From DASRFA01 sp035651755 (lineage in GTDB: Bacteria > Desulfobacterota > Binatia > UBA12015), in the NCBI GenBank assembly GCA_035651755.1, contig DASRFA010000041.1, forward strand, positions 51,765 through 115,764: a DNA stretch of 64,000 nucleotides. The letters are read 5' to 3'. Positions 51,168 through 61,023 of the stretch are shown here, piece after piece; position 1 is the first letter of the stretch, and each line of letters begins with the position of its first letter. The notes under the pieces were generated by a model that saw nothing but the letters and a program-made list of their open reading frames with translations, made no database searches and had not been told where the DNA came from. The translations under genes and the position numbers were made by a program.

Positions 51168-53240
51168 GTGAGCGCGAAGCGATCGCCCGCGAGCCGGCAC
51201 GCGGACGCCGCGAGCGCGCGCGGCGGTCGAGCGGCCGGAGACGCCGCGCCGGAGCACGGGAGCGCTCTCCGGCGCGCGATGTCCGGGCGCGGCGCGGATT
51301 GGGCGATCGCGTGCGGCCTCGCGGCAGCGGTCGCGCTCACCTACGCCCCGGTGCGCCACCACGAGTTCGTGAACTTCGACGACCCCGAGTACGTCGTCGA
51401 CAACCGGCACGTGACCGGCGGGCTCTCGATCGACGCGGTCGTGTGGGCGTTCCGCGCGGTGCACAGCGCGAACTGGCACCCGCTCACCTGGCTGTCGCAC
51501 ATGCTCGATTGCGAGCTCTTCGGTCTCGACCCGGGCGCGCACCACGTGACCAGCGCCGTCCTGCACGGCGTCGCCACGCTGCTCCTCTTCGGCGCGCTCC
51601 GCTCGATGACCGGCGCGCGCTGGCGGAGCGCGATCGTCGCGGCGCTCTTCGCGCTTCACCCCCGCAACGTCGAATCCGTCGCGTGGGTGTCGGAGCGAAA
51701 GGACGTGCTGTCGGCGGTCTTCTGGACCGCCACGATGTGGGCCTATGCGGCGTACGCGAAGCGGCCCGGGCCGCTCCGGTACGTCGCCGTCCTCGTTCTC
51801 TTCGGGCTCGGGCTGCTCTCCAAGCCGATGCTCGTCACGCTTCCGGCGGCCCTCCTCCTCCTCGACGTCTGGCCGCTCGGGCGCACGGCAATCGCGCCTC
51901 CCGCCGACGGCCGCCGCGTCGCCGCGCGGCCGCTGCGCGAGCTGGTGGTCGAGAAGCTCCCGCTGTTCGTCCTGTCCGCGGCCGCGAGCGTCGTCACGTT
52001 CGAGGCGCAGCGGCGGAGCGGCGCGATGACGACGCTCGAAACGCTCCCGATCGCGGTCCGCGTCGAGAACGCGCTGGTCGCGTACGCGACCTACCTCGCG
52101 AAGACCGTCTGGCCCGCCGGTCTCGCCGCCTTCTACCCCTACCGCATGGACATCCCGACGGCCGAGGTCGCGCTCTCCGCGCTCGCGCTGCTCGCGCTGT
52201 CGGCGCTCGCGATCCGCGCTGCGCGGCGTCGCCCGTACTTCCTGGTCGGCTGGCTCTGGTACCTCGGCACGCTCGTGCCCGTGATCGGAATCGTCCGCGT
52301 CGGCGAGCAGGCGATGGCGGACCGCTTCACGTACCTGCCGCTCGTCGGCATCTTCATCGCGGTCGTTTGGGGAGCCGCGGACTGGGCGGAGCGGAGACCG
52401 CGCGCCGGCCGCGCGCTCGGCGTCGCCGCGGCCGCGACGCTGGTCGTATTCGCGCTCGTCGCGCGGGCACAGATCGCCCACTGGCACGACAGCATCGCGC
52501 TCTTCGGGCACGCGCTCGCCGTCACGCGCGACAACCACGCCGCCGAGAAGAACCTCGGCGCCGCGCTGCTCGCCGCCGGCCGGGTCGAGGAAGCGATCGA
52601 GCATTCGCGCGCCGCCGTGCGCCTGCGCCCGCGCGACCCGGTCGCGCACACGAACCTCGGCGCCGCGCTGGCCAGGGCGGGGGACATCGACGCCGCGCGC
52701 GCCGAGTACCGCCGCGCGCTCGAGATCGACCCCCAAAACGCGATGGCCCACCTCGACCTCGGCGTGCTGCTCGCCGACCGCGAGCGCTGGGACGACGCGC
52801 TGCACGAATACGACGAGGTGCTGCGCATCGACCCGACGTACGCCAAGGCCCACGCCGGCATCGGATGGGTCGCCATGCACCGGGGGCAGAACGAGGAGGC
52901 GGTTGCGCGATTCCGCACCGCGCTCGAGCTCGATCCTCGGCTCGCGGCCGCGTCCAACAGCCTGGCGCTCGCGCTCGAAGACCTCGGCCGGAACGACGAG
53001 GCGCTCGCCGTCTGGGAGGCCGCGCTGCGCCGCGACCCCGACGAGTCGCGCCTGCGCTTCAACTATGCCGCCGCGCTCGTCGGAAGCGGCCGCGTGCGCG
53101 AGGCGGAGGCGCAATACCGGGAGATCCTCGCGCGCCGGCCGGACTCCGGGGAGGCCCGGGCGGCGCTCGCCGACCTGCTCGGGCGGCAGGCGGGCGCAAG
53201 CGCGGCGACCGGCGGCGCCGCGAGCGAGTCGAGACCCTGA
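51168..53240 (+). CDS. TMTC-like membrane O-glycosyltransferase with TPR repeats
   Basis: 690 residues. The membrane part (about 45-450) has FVNFDDPEYVVDNRHV with an Asp pair at the position of the catalytic acid of the PMT/TMTC family, NWHPLTWLSHMLDCELFGL, HPRNVESVAWVSERKDVL and LSKPMLVTLPAALLLLDVWP. The C-terminal part (about 455-660) has six TPR repeats. In eukaryotes TMTC proteins add O-mannose to cadherins; the bacterial role is not settled. The GTG at 51168 is used; an ATG at 51279 is a possible start. It is co-transcribed with the lipoprotein. Confidence 0.88.
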   Translation: MSAKRSPASRHADAASARGGRAAGDAAPEHGSALRRAMSGRGADWAIACGLAAAVALTYAPVRHHEFVNFDDPEYVVDNRHVTGGLSIDAVVWAFRAVHSANWHPLTWLSHMLDCELFGLDPGAHHVTSAVLHGVATLLLFGALRSMTGARWRSAIVAALFALHPRNVESVAWVSERKDVLSAVFWTATMWAYAAYAKRPGPLRYVAVLVLFGLGLLSKPMLVTLPAALLLLDVWPLGRTAIAPPADGRRVAARPLRELVVEKLPLFVLSAAASVVTFEAQRRSGAMTTLETLPIAVRVENALVAYATYLAKTVWPAGLAAFYPYRMDIPTAEVALSALALLALSALAIRAARRRPYFLVGWLWYLGTLVPVIGIVRVGEQAMADRFTYLPLVGIFIAVVWGAADWAERRPRAGRALGVAAAATLVVFALVARAQIAHWHDSIALFGHALAVTRDNHAAEKNLGAALLAAGRVEEAIEHSRAAVRLRPRDPVAHTNLGAALARAGDIDAARAEYRRALEIDPQNAMAHLDLGVLLADRERWDDALHEYDEVLRIDPTYAKAHAGIGWVAMHRGQNEEAVARFRTALELDPRLAAASNSLALALEDLGRNDEALAVWEAALRRDPDESRLRFNYAAALVGSGRVREAEAQYREILARRPDSGEARAALADLLGRQAGASAATGGAASESRP

Positions 53241-53258
53241 GCGTTCGCCGAACCGCGC

Positions 53259-54530
53259 TCAGCCGGCGGCGTACCAGCGCAGCACGCGCTCGAGCGCGGT
53301 GATCACGTCGTCCTGATCGCTCCCCGTCATTCCCGGGTAGAGCGGAAGCGAGAGCAGGCGGTCCGACGCGTCGAGCGCGACCGGGAAATCCTCCGGCGCG
53401 ACGCCGAGCGTCCGCCGCACGTGGCGGTGCAGCGGGAGCGCGCGGAAGTGCACGCCGACCCCCACGTTCTCGGCGAGCAGCGCGCGCAGCACGCGGTCGC
53501 GCCCGACCGCGAGAGCCCGCGGCGCGAGCAGCACGGGGAAGAGATGCGCCGCGGTCCGCGCCTCGGGCGGACCGGAGAGCGGCTCGACGGCGAGGCCGGC
53601 GAGCCGCTCGCGATAGCACGCATCCTGCGCGCGGCGCTCGTCGAGGAAGCGCGCGAGCTTCGGGAGCTGCGCGAGGCCGATCGCTGCTGCGATGTCGGTC
53701 AGGTTGTACTTCCAGCCGAGCGACACGGCCTCCCAGTGCTCGTAGCTGCCGTCGGCCCGGCGGCTCGCGTCCCTGTCGATGCCGTGCAGCCGCTCCCTGC
53801 GGAGCTGCGGGACGAGGTCGACGCGATCGGTCGTGATCATGCCGCCTTCGCCGGTCGTGATGTTCTTCGTCGGATAGAAGCTGAAGACGGCGACGTCGCC
53901 GAGCGCGCCGGCGGCGCATCCGGAGTAGGTCGCGCCGAGCGCGTGCGCGGCGTCCTCCACCAGCGCGAGACCGCGATCGCGCGCGATCTGCCGGAGCGCG
54001 CCCATCTCGCACGGCCAGCCCGCGAAGTGAACGGCGATGATCGCTCGCGTGCGCGGCGTGATCGCCGCGGCCACTGCGGCGGGATCGATCGTGAGGCGAC
54101 CCGGGAGCACGTCCGCGAGGACCGGCGTCCCGCCGGCGTGGATCACGGCGTTGATCGTCGCCGGGAACGTCATCGCGGGAGCGATCACCTCGTCGCCCGG
54201 TCCGACGCCGAGCGCGCGCAGGGCCAGGTGGAGGCCGGCGGTGCACGAGCCGACCGCGATCGCATGCGCGGTCCCGATCAGCGACGCGAACTCCTCCTCG
54301 AAGCGGTCCGTCCGGGCACCCGTTCCGAGCCAGCCCGAGCGCAGGACCTCGATGACGGCCGTCTCCTCCTCCGGGCCGAGCGACGGGCGCGCGAACGGCA
54401 GGAAGCTGCTGCGGACCGGCGCACCGCCCTCGATCGCGGGGAGGTCGGGCGTGGCGGCCTGGCGTCGTAGCGCCTGCGGTCGCCGTGGGGCTGCGGTGTC
54501 GCGGCTGCGGTGCGAGGTCTGGATGCGCAT
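53259..54530 (-). CDS. DegT/DnrJ/EryC1/StrS-family aminotransferase
   Basis: PLP-dependent sugar aminotransferase, 423 residues. The PLP Lys222 is in FYPTKNITTGEGGM. Other motifs are RSGWLGTGARTDRFEEEFA, VGSCTAGLHLALRALGVGPG, VEDAAHALGATYSG and HFAGWPCEM. Family members make amino sugars for LPS, capsule or antibiotics. The ATG at 54530 lies in a slightly basic leader (1-30) with many Arg. Its neighbours are glycan or membrane genes, but no dTDP-sugar genes are present. Confidence 0.92.
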   Translation of the reverse strand: MRIQTSHRSRDTAAPRRPQALRRQAATPDLPAIEGGAPVRSSFLPFARPSLGPEEETAVIEVLRSGWLGTGARTDRFEEEFASLIGTAHAIAVGSCTAGLHLALRALGVGPGDEVIAPAMTFPATINAVIHAGGTPVLADVLPGRLTIDPAAVAAAITPRTRAIIAVHFAGWPCEMGALRQIARDRGLALVEDAAHALGATYSGCAAGALGDVAVFSFYPTKNITTGEGGMITTDRVDLVPQLRRERLHGIDRDASRRADGSYEHWEAVSLGWKYNLTDIAAAIGLAQLPKLARFLDERRAQDACYRERLAGLAVEPLSGPPEARTAAHLFPVLLAPRALAVGRDRVLRALLAENVGVGVHFRALPLHRHVRRTLGVAPEDFPVALDASDRLLSLPLYPGMTGSDQDDVITALERVLRWYAAG

Positions 54531-54744
54531 GGTGGTTGCCGTCCCGGGGCGCCGATTGTGCCCGAACCGGACGGGCGCGCGAAAGCGTCGCGTTGACTGC
54601 GGCCGGGAACCCTGGTCTCCTTGGCCGCGCGGCTCTCGCCCGCCCGCGAACGGCCCACCCGAGCGGCCGCGGCCCCGCGCGCGGAAGTCACGCAGCCGAT
54701 CGACCCCCCCGAAGCCCATTCGAGGCGATTCACCGAGACCCCAC

Positions 54745-55956
54745 ATGGACGCAACGAAGAGCGAAGAGGCAACGCTTTGCCGCAGGCGAGGCGGCCGCGC
54801 GACTCGCCTGCTCGCCGGCCTGCTCGCAGCTCTGCTGCTGTGCGCAAACGCGCCGGTCGCGCGCGGCGAAGACGAAGCGGACGAGGGCGGCGGCATGCCG
54901 CCGGAGTGGGGCGCCGCGATCGATGCCTACACACGCGATCCGGTCGCCAATCGGGATCGCGTCCTCGCGATCGAGCGCGATCCGGGCGGACAGCTGCCGC
55001 CACAGGTGCAGGTCATCATCGCCGACGCCTACCTGCGCGGCGGCCAAGCCGCGGCTGCCGAGCGGATCCTCCGAGATGCGCTCGCGTCGGGCCCGCAGTA
55101 TCCCTGGGACATCTTCGCGAAGCTCGGCCTCGGCAGCGCACGGCTGATGCAAGGCGACGCGACGGGGGCTCAGCAGTATTTCGCGGACGTGGCGGCCGCT
55201 CCGCAGGAGAGCTCGCGCCTGTTCGGAGAACTCGGGCTCGGGCATGCGTACCTCGCGAACGACCAGCCGGAAGAGGCCAAGGCCGCGTTCGACGCGGCGG
55301 CGACGAACAAGGCCGTCGACAGCCAGTTCCGACAGGCGGGGCAGTTCGGCAGCGCCGCCTCGCTGTACGCTGCCGGCGACTACGAAGGGGCGGCAAAGGC
55401 CTTCGACGCCCTCGCGGACAGCGATCCGAAGAGCAAGATCGCGCTGGACGCGCGCTACGCCGCGGCCCGCGCTCGCCTGGCGGCGGGCGATCGCGACGCG
55501 GCGAAGCGCGCGCTCGAGGGCATGGAGTCGAGGTGTGCCTCGGTCAAGACCGCGGGCCGTGCGCCGCGCAGCCTCCGCAACCTCGACGCCCGCGCGCTCC
55601 GGCGCGCGTGGTTGCGCAACTACCAGCAGTCGTCGTGGGCCGAGTCGATGGGGACGGACTCGACGATGTACAGCATCGGCGGGTGTGATCTCGCCCGCGC
55701 GACGCTGCGCCAGATCCAGGCCGGGAAGATGACCGGGCCGGGTTTCACGAGCGCGCGCGCCGCCGGCCGGGAGGGCGGGCAGCGCGTGGCGGTCGCGTCC
55801 TCGCCCGCCGCTGCGCTCGCACCGAAGGCGGCCGGCGCGTCACCGGCGCGGGCGCAGGAGGAACCATCGGGTCGCTTGCTCGTCTGGGGATTGTCAGCGG
55901 CGGCGATCGTCGTCGTCGCGTGGCTGTTGCTGCGCCGGCGAGCCCGGGTGCCTTGA
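54745..55956 (+). CDS. TPR-repeat protein with signal and C-terminal membrane helix
   Basis: A 403-residue protein. A signal or anchor helix (about 20-40) is followed by TPR-like helical pairs, for example GQAAAAERILRDALASG, GELGLGHAYLANDQPEEAKA and LYAAGDYEGAAKAFDALADS. The C-terminus has a helix (about 378-398) and a short Arg tail. No enzyme motif is visible. A role as scaffold in envelope assembly is inferred. Confidence 0.78.
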   Translation: MDATKSEEATLCRRRGGRATRLLAGLLAALLLCANAPVARGEDEADEGGGMPPEWGAAIDAYTRDPVANRDRVLAIERDPGGQLPPQVQVIIADAYLRGGQAAAAERILRDALASGPQYPWDIFAKLGLGSARLMQGDATGAQQYFADVAAAPQESSRLFGELGLGHAYLANDQPEEAKAAFDAAATNKAVDSQFRQAGQFGSAASLYAAGDYEGAAKAFDALADSDPKSKIALDARYAAARARLAAGDRDAAKRALEGMESRCASVKTAGRAPRSLRNLDARALRRAWLRNYQQSSWAESMGTDSTMYSIGGCDLARATLRQIQAGKMTGPGFTSARAAGREGGQRVAVASSPAAALAPKAAGASPARAQEEPSGRLLVWGLSAAAIVVVAWLLLRRRARVP

Positions 55957-56032
55957 GCTTCGGCGCGGGTCGCCGTCGAACGACAGCCGACGCCGCGCCG
56001 ACGTTCGATCCTTCGCGCACGCCCCGCGTCGC

Positions 56033-57187
56033 TCAGTCGGGGTGACGGTCCTCGGCGAGGCAGTCGTTCACCATCCGGTGGTAGTGCGCCACGCCCGGCT
56101 CGTTCCGGCCGTAGATCACGCGATCGGCGCCCGGAACGTGGAATCCCCTCTGGATCTCTTCGCCGACGCGAAAATCCTCGCCCTCCGTCACGGCGACGAG
56201 CAAATCGAAGTTCTTCTGAAAGTGGGCGCGCGCGCGGTCATCGTCGGCCGGCGCGGGAGTATAGAGGCAATAGGTGATCGTGCTCTCGTCGCTGCTGAGC
56301 GGATGGGCCTGCACGACCTCGACATGATCGATCTGGTGGATCAGCATCGTGTTCGGGAACAGAAGATAGAGAACCACCGAGTGGTCCAGCAGGTTCCATT
56401 CGGATTGCGGTAGCGAGCGCAGGTCCGTCAGCGAGCGCCGCACGGCGACCAGCCGACCGGAGCGCCCGAAGGCATCCCATGCGGCCGGTGTGCCGAGGAT
56501 GCCGGCGCCCAGCGACCGCGCGTGCAGCGACGGCACGTGATACGCCTCGAGGAACGTCTCGATCGCGAGCTTCCAGTTGATCGCGCGTCGGGAGGAACGT
56601 CGCGCGAATCGCACGTGGCGCCCGAGGTCCAGCGCGCCGAGCTCGCGCTCTGCTCCGCCGAGGTGCGCGTCGACGTCGATCGGCGCGCCCGCGCAAGGAC
56701 GAACGAAGATCATGCCGTGGCGTTCGGCGACGGGAAGCCGCCGGAGACACAGATCTTCGGCGGCGAGGCCGCTGAAGCCGATGCTTTGCGGCTGTGCCAC
56801 CAGTCGGCCGTCTTCGTCGTACGCCCAGCCGTGGTAGGCGCAGCGAAAGGAGCCATCCATCCGTCCCTCGCCGGTCGCGACGGGCGCGCCGCGATGCCGG
56901 CAGAGGCCGATGAAGGCGTTCAGCGTCCCCTGCTTGGTCCGGACGACGAGGATCGGAATGCCGCTCTCGTCGTGCACGAAGTAGTCGCCGGGCGCCGCGG
57001 CGTCGCTCTCCAGGCCGACGAACATCGGCTCCCGGTGGAGGAGAAGCGCGCGCTCGCGCGCGAGGCGCGCGCTCGAGGTATACGCGGATACCGGGTTCGC
57101 ATACGGCGCTTCGGCGAGCTCGGTGGTCCGGGCATCGAGCAGTTGGAAGAGCCGTCGTATGAGCGCGACCTGCGTCGCGTGGTCCAT
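56033..57187 (-). CDS. Rieske-type oxygenase alpha subunit
   Basis: Ring-hydroxylating oxygenase of 384 residues. The Rieske cluster is Cys96-x-His98 in GLCRHRG and Cys116-x2-His119 in CAYHGW. The mononuclear iron site has His217 and His222 in ETFLEAYHVPSLHARS. The Asp ligand lies further on and is less clear. No ferredoxin or reductase gene is in the window. The substrate is unknown: it may be an aromatic, a betaine/carnitine-type compound or a sterol-like molecule. It is convergent with the TPR gene. Confidence 0.9.
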   Translation of the reverse strand: MDHATQVALIRRLFQLLDARTTELAEAPYANPVSAYTSSARLARERALLLHREPMFVGLESDAAAPGDYFVHDESGIPILVVRTKQGTLNAFIGLCRHRGAPVATGEGRMDGSFRCAYHGWAYDEDGRLVAQPQSIGFSGLAAEDLCLRRLPVAERHGMIFVRPCAGAPIDVDAHLGGAERELGALDLGRHVRFARRSSRRAINWKLAIETFLEAYHVPSLHARSLGAGILGTPAAWDAFGRSGRLVAVRRSLTDLRSLPQSEWNLLDHSVVLYLLFPNTMLIHQIDHVEVVQAHPLSSDESTITYCLYTPAPADDDRARAHFQKNFDLLVAVTEGEDFRVGEEIQRGFHVPGADRVIYGRNEPGVAHYHRMVNDCLAEDRHPD

Positions 57188-57250
57188 GCCTCGGTCCTCG
57201 GTCGTCGTTAGCGCGGCGCGGAGCGGCCGGTCAACACGGCGTTTGCGCGT

Positions 57251-60031
57251 TCATCGATCGGCCGCGCGATAGCGACGCAAACCGTCCTCGAGGGCGCGTG
57301 CCAGGTCGGCCTCGCCACGCTCACGGGCGAGAGCGAGACCGTTCTCCGCGGCAGCGGCGGCATCGTCGCGCCGGCCGAGCGCGAAGAGCGCTTCCGCGCG
57401 GCCGAGATGGGCTTCGGTCGCGCTCGGGGCTCGGCGCAGCAGCTCGTCGTATTGGAGCAGTGCTTCGCGGGCTCGTCCCCGGCCGAGGAGGAGGCTGCCG
57501 AGATTCAAGCGGCCGCGCGGCTGATCGGGCGCGAGCCGCACCGTTTCCGCGTACTCGGCGAGCGCCTCGTCGACCCGACCCGTGGACTCGAGAGCGATCG
57601 CGAGATTGTTGTGCGCGGGCGCGATTCCGGGATCGAGGCGGATCGCGTCCCGGTAGAGCGGGATGGCCTCGTCGAAACGTCCGGTCGCCGCCAACGCGAG
57701 GCCGAGCTCGTTGTAGGCGGCGACGTACGTCGGGTCGAGCCGAAGCGCCTCGCGATAGTCCGCGACCGCATCGGCCGGTCTTCCCGATTCGGCGACGGCG
57801 CGGCCGCGGTCGTAGTACGCCATCGCGCGCACGACGTCGCACCCGCGCGGCGCGTCGCTGCGGGCCGGACACGCGAGGATCGGCCGCTGCGTCTCGGGAA
57901 GCGCCGGGGTCCACGCGACCGTGCCGAGATTCGCGGCCAGGACCCGCGAGAGGCCGGAGCGGTCGCGGAGCTCGTAGACGACCGCGTGAGGCCAGCACGC
58001 GCAGACGGAACGTCGCACCGATTTCTCTTCTTCCAGGGCCGGACTCCAGAAGAGGATGCTTCCCGCAGGCGCGTCTTCGCTCGGATCGGCGAGGAGCGAT
58101 CCCGCGTTCGCGTAGGGCCGCGTTCGAATCGGCTCGGGCGGAACGTTGCCCGCGATCTCGGGCGTCCAGAGCCACTCCCAGCGAGGATCGCCGTGCTCCA
58201 GGATCAGGACCTGCTCCGCGGGCGCGGTTCCGAGGGCGCGGACGACGATGCCGAGCCAGCTCTCGGCGACGATGCGAGGATTGACGACGTCGAAGATCGC
58301 GATCCCGCTCACCGCGATGGCGGTGGCGGCGAACCCGGCCGCCAGCGCCCGCGAGGGCCGCCCCCCGAAGGCCTCGCGCACCACCTCGACCCCGACCACG
58401 GACAGGAGCGGCAAGAGGACCGGCACGGCGAGATTGCGGGTGAGCGATGCGCGATCGAAAGCGGAGCCGAGCATTCCCGGAAGAAGTGCGAGCGCGAGCG
58501 CGGCGAGGAGAAGCCGAGCGGTCCTCGCGCGCCGGGCGAGAGCCACGCACGTCGCGATGCCGACCGCCGCCAGCGCGGCCCCGATCGGCTCGAAGTACAC
58601 GTCGCCGCTCAGGCGTACCGGCGAGCGCAGAATCGCGAACGGCTGGAGGAGCGTGGCGATCGGGACGTCGAAGGTGCCGCGAACGCCGGCGTGCCACAGC
58701 GCGCCGATCTCGCGCAGCGGCAGATACCGTTGCCCCATGATGATCGGCTCGAGCTCGGAGATGACACCGCGGAGCTCGAGGTACATGCCGCTCATGGCGC
58801 CAAAGCCGCCGAAGCTCAGCACCACCGGGACGATGAGAGAAAGCCCGACGCTCGCGGCGGTGAACCAGACGACGAGCGAAGGCGTCCGACGGACGAGCAG
58901 AGGGAGGACGGCCAACGTCGCGCCGGCGCCCCACAGCGTCAGCTGAGGCAGCGTCGCCGAGAATGCGGCGAGGACGCCGAGGCTCAGGACGTCGGCGCGC
59001 CGCCGAGCTTCGTGGATTCGGCAGACGAGGAGCAGCATCGCCGCGGCGATGGCGGTGGCGAGCGCCAGTGGAATCGCGCTCACCGCCATCGAAAGCATGA
59101 AAGGCGAGAACAGCAGCATCGCGACCGCAGGGAGCATCGCCGTGCTCCCGACGAGTCGACGCGCGAGCGCGGCGACTCCGGCCGCCGTCGCGGCGATCCA
59201 GAGGCCGTGCACGCTCTGGATCCAGGCGAACGTCGGGGCGAGCTTTCCCGGGCCGACGAACGGGAGGCCGAGAAGCAGCAGGTACGCGTTCGAGACGCCG
59301 ACTTCCGACGCCTGCGAGCTGACGGCGCCGGTGGCGTTCGCCGCGTCGCGAAAGAACGTGAAGTTCTTCCAGCCGTCGACGACGTCCGCCGCGCGCGGGT
59401 CGTGGTGAGCCAGAAGAACGCGCAGCACGACCCAGCCGATCACCACGAGGGCGACCGGAATCCAGGCGGCGCGCTCGCGGCGCTCCGCGCGACGCGGGGC
59501 GGTCGCGCCGTCCCATGCGTCCGCCACCCGCAGCAAGCCGAGCGGAACGGCGATCGCCGAGATGACCGCGATCTCGAACCAGCGCGACGCCTCGTGGTTC
59601 CAGAGCGAAGCTCCGCACAGGGCGAGGCCGCTCGCGAAGGCGGACCACTCGAGCCGCCGGACCCCGAGGCTCGGACGGACGGGCGCCGCGGGAGCGTCGG
59701 GGCGCGCCGGCCGCGCGGATGCGAACGGGGTGCGCGTCGAGCCGGCCCACGCCAGCAGCATCGCTCCGAGGCCCAGCGCGATCAGGCGGGCTGCGATCCA
59801 CCAGCCCGGAACGTGCGGGAAGAGGCGCGTCCACAGGGCGACCTCGAGACCGACGCGCGGGCTCGGCCTCGGTCCGGGAGGAACGTAGAGCGGGACGACG
59901 TACGACCACATCAATGCGATACCGAGGACGGCCGCTGCCCGCCGCGTCGTGCGGAAGGGTCTCCGGCTTTCGCCGGCCGGAGCGGGGTCATCGCTCGGCC
60001 GCCGTGCGGCGCGCGGATGGCGGGTGGCCAA
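57251..60031 (-). CDS. Large membrane protein with C-terminal TPR repeats
   Basis: 926 residues. A GT-C-like membrane part with about 13 helices (about 35-560) is followed by a periplasmic segment and five TPR units near 740-900, such as YREALRLDPTYVAAYNELGL and YRDAIRLDPGIAPAHNNLAI. No catalytic Asp pair could be placed with confidence. It is built like the TMTC-like protein at 51168 but shares little direct sequence. Polyprenyl-sugar transfer is one idea. Confidence 0.78.
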   Translation of the reverse strand: MATRHPRAARRPSDDPAPAGESRRPFRTTRRAAAVLGIALMWSYVVPLYVPPGPRPSPRVGLEVALWTRLFPHVPGWWIAARLIALGLGAMLLAWAGSTRTPFASARPARPDAPAAPVRPSLGVRRLEWSAFASGLALCGASLWNHEASRWFEIAVISAIAVPLGLLRVADAWDGATAPRRAERRERAAWIPVALVVIGWVVLRVLLAHHDPRAADVVDGWKNFTFFRDAANATGAVSSQASEVGVSNAYLLLLGLPFVGPGKLAPTFAWIQSVHGLWIAATAAGVAALARRLVGSTAMLPAVAMLLFSPFMLSMAVSAIPLALATAIAAAMLLLVCRIHEARRRADVLSLGVLAAFSATLPQLTLWGAGATLAVLPLLVRRTPSLVVWFTAASVGLSLIVPVVLSFGGFGAMSGMYLELRGVISELEPIIMGQRYLPLREIGALWHAGVRGTFDVPIATLLQPFAILRSPVRLSGDVYFEPIGAALAAVGIATCVALARRARTARLLLAALALALLPGMLGSAFDRASLTRNLAVPVLLPLLSVVGVEVVREAFGGRPSRALAAGFAATAIAVSGIAIFDVVNPRIVAESWLGIVVRALGTAPAEQVLILEHGDPRWEWLWTPEIAGNVPPEPIRTRPYANAGSLLADPSEDAPAGSILFWSPALEEEKSVRRSVCACWPHAVVYELRDRSGLSRVLAANLGTVAWTPALPETQRPILACPARSDAPRGCDVVRAMAYYDRGRAVAESGRPADAVADYREALRLDPTYVAAYNELGLALAATGRFDEAIPLYRDAIRLDPGIAPAHNNLAIALESTGRVDEALAEYAETVRLAPDQPRGRLNLGSLLLGRGRAREALLQYDELLRRAPSATEAHLGRAEALFALGRRDDAAAAAENGLALARERGEADLARALEDGLRRYRAADR

Positions 60032-60143
60032 GCTACGTCACTCGCAATCGCTCTTGACGTCGGCTTCCCCACCGACGTACGTGATCCTTCCGCCGCCGCG
60101 TGCACGCGTGGCGCGCTCCTCGGCTCGGAGATTCCCCGCATCC

Positions 60144-60971
60144 ATGGCCAGCGTCCCGTCGAAGCGCGTTCGCGCGCGCGAAGCGTCCAGGGACGTCGGA
60201 GCCCCGGAACGCCTCTACTACCGCACGGACGGACCGTATCGCGGCCACGCGCCCGACTTCTACGACGGGGATGCGCTCGCAGCGGCGCGGCGTGTCGTCG
60301 AGAGCTGGAAGGCGATCCGCGCCGAATACGACGACAACGTGCGCCGCGGGTCGGACGGCATGAAGCCGGTATTCAATCCCGCCGGTCCGAGCGTCCCGGG
60401 CTGGCGCTCGGTGAATCTCCAGACCTACTTGTGGCGCTTCCGGCGCGCCCGGAAATCGTTCCCGAAGACGGCGGCAATCATCGACTCGACGCCGGGACTC
60501 ACGTCCGCCTTCTTCAACCTGCTCGAGCCGCACTCCTCGATCCCGCCGCACGAGGGAGACTCGAACGCGATCATTCGCTTTCATCTCGGACTCGACGTTC
60601 CGCCCGGGGATTGTGCCGTTCGCGCCGGCTCCGAAGTGCGGCGCTGCGCGACCGGCGAGGTCCTGGCGTTCTGCGACGCGCGCAATCACGCTTCCTGGAA
60701 TGCGACGGATCAGCCTCGCCTCGTGCTCGTCTTCGACGTCATCCTTCCGGCGTACCGAAGGCGGATGCGTTGGATCTGCGCCAACGTCCTGGCCGCGACG
60801 GTCGTCATCTGGCTCGAAGGTCGACTCAACGTGCTTCTCGGTCAGTCCGCCGAGGATCTGCACAAGTCGGGCAAGACGATCCCGCTGCCGCAGTGGATCC
60901 GCACGTTGCTCCGGCGATCGATCGGCGTCGCCTTTCATCTCTTGCTTCCGATTCAACGTCGCCTGAGCTGA
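60144..60971 (+). CDS. Aspartyl/asparaginyl beta-hydroxylase family protein
   Basis: Fe(II)/2-oxoglutarate dioxygenase, 275 residues. The fold has FFNLLEPHSSIPPHEGDSNA, with His and Asp ligand candidates, then FHLGLDVPPGDCAVRAG and FCDARNHASWNATDQPRLV, with the second His, matching the Asp/Asn hydroxylase family (PF05118). The C-terminus (about 200-275) adds one hydrophobic helix. In animals such enzymes hydroxylate Asp/Asn in EGF repeats; in bacteria some act on lipids or peptides. It is divergent from the 926-residue membrane protein by 112 nt. Confidence 0.88.
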   Translation: MASVPSKRVRAREASRDVGAPERLYYRTDGPYRGHAPDFYDGDALAAARRVVESWKAIRAEYDDNVRRGSDGMKPVFNPAGPSVPGWRSVNLQTYLWRFRRARKSFPKTAAIIDSTPGLTSAFFNLLEPHSSIPPHEGDSNAIIRFHLGLDVPPGDCAVRAGSEVRRCATGEVLAFCDARNHASWNATDQPRLVLVFDVILPAYRRRMRWICANVLAATVVIWLEGRLNVLLGQSAEDLHKSGKTIPLPQWIRTLLRRSIGVAFHLLLPIQRRLS

Positions 60972-61023
60972 CGCTGCGTCAGCCACACCGCCGGACCTCG
61001 GGCTCGCCATCCCGCGGATCTCA

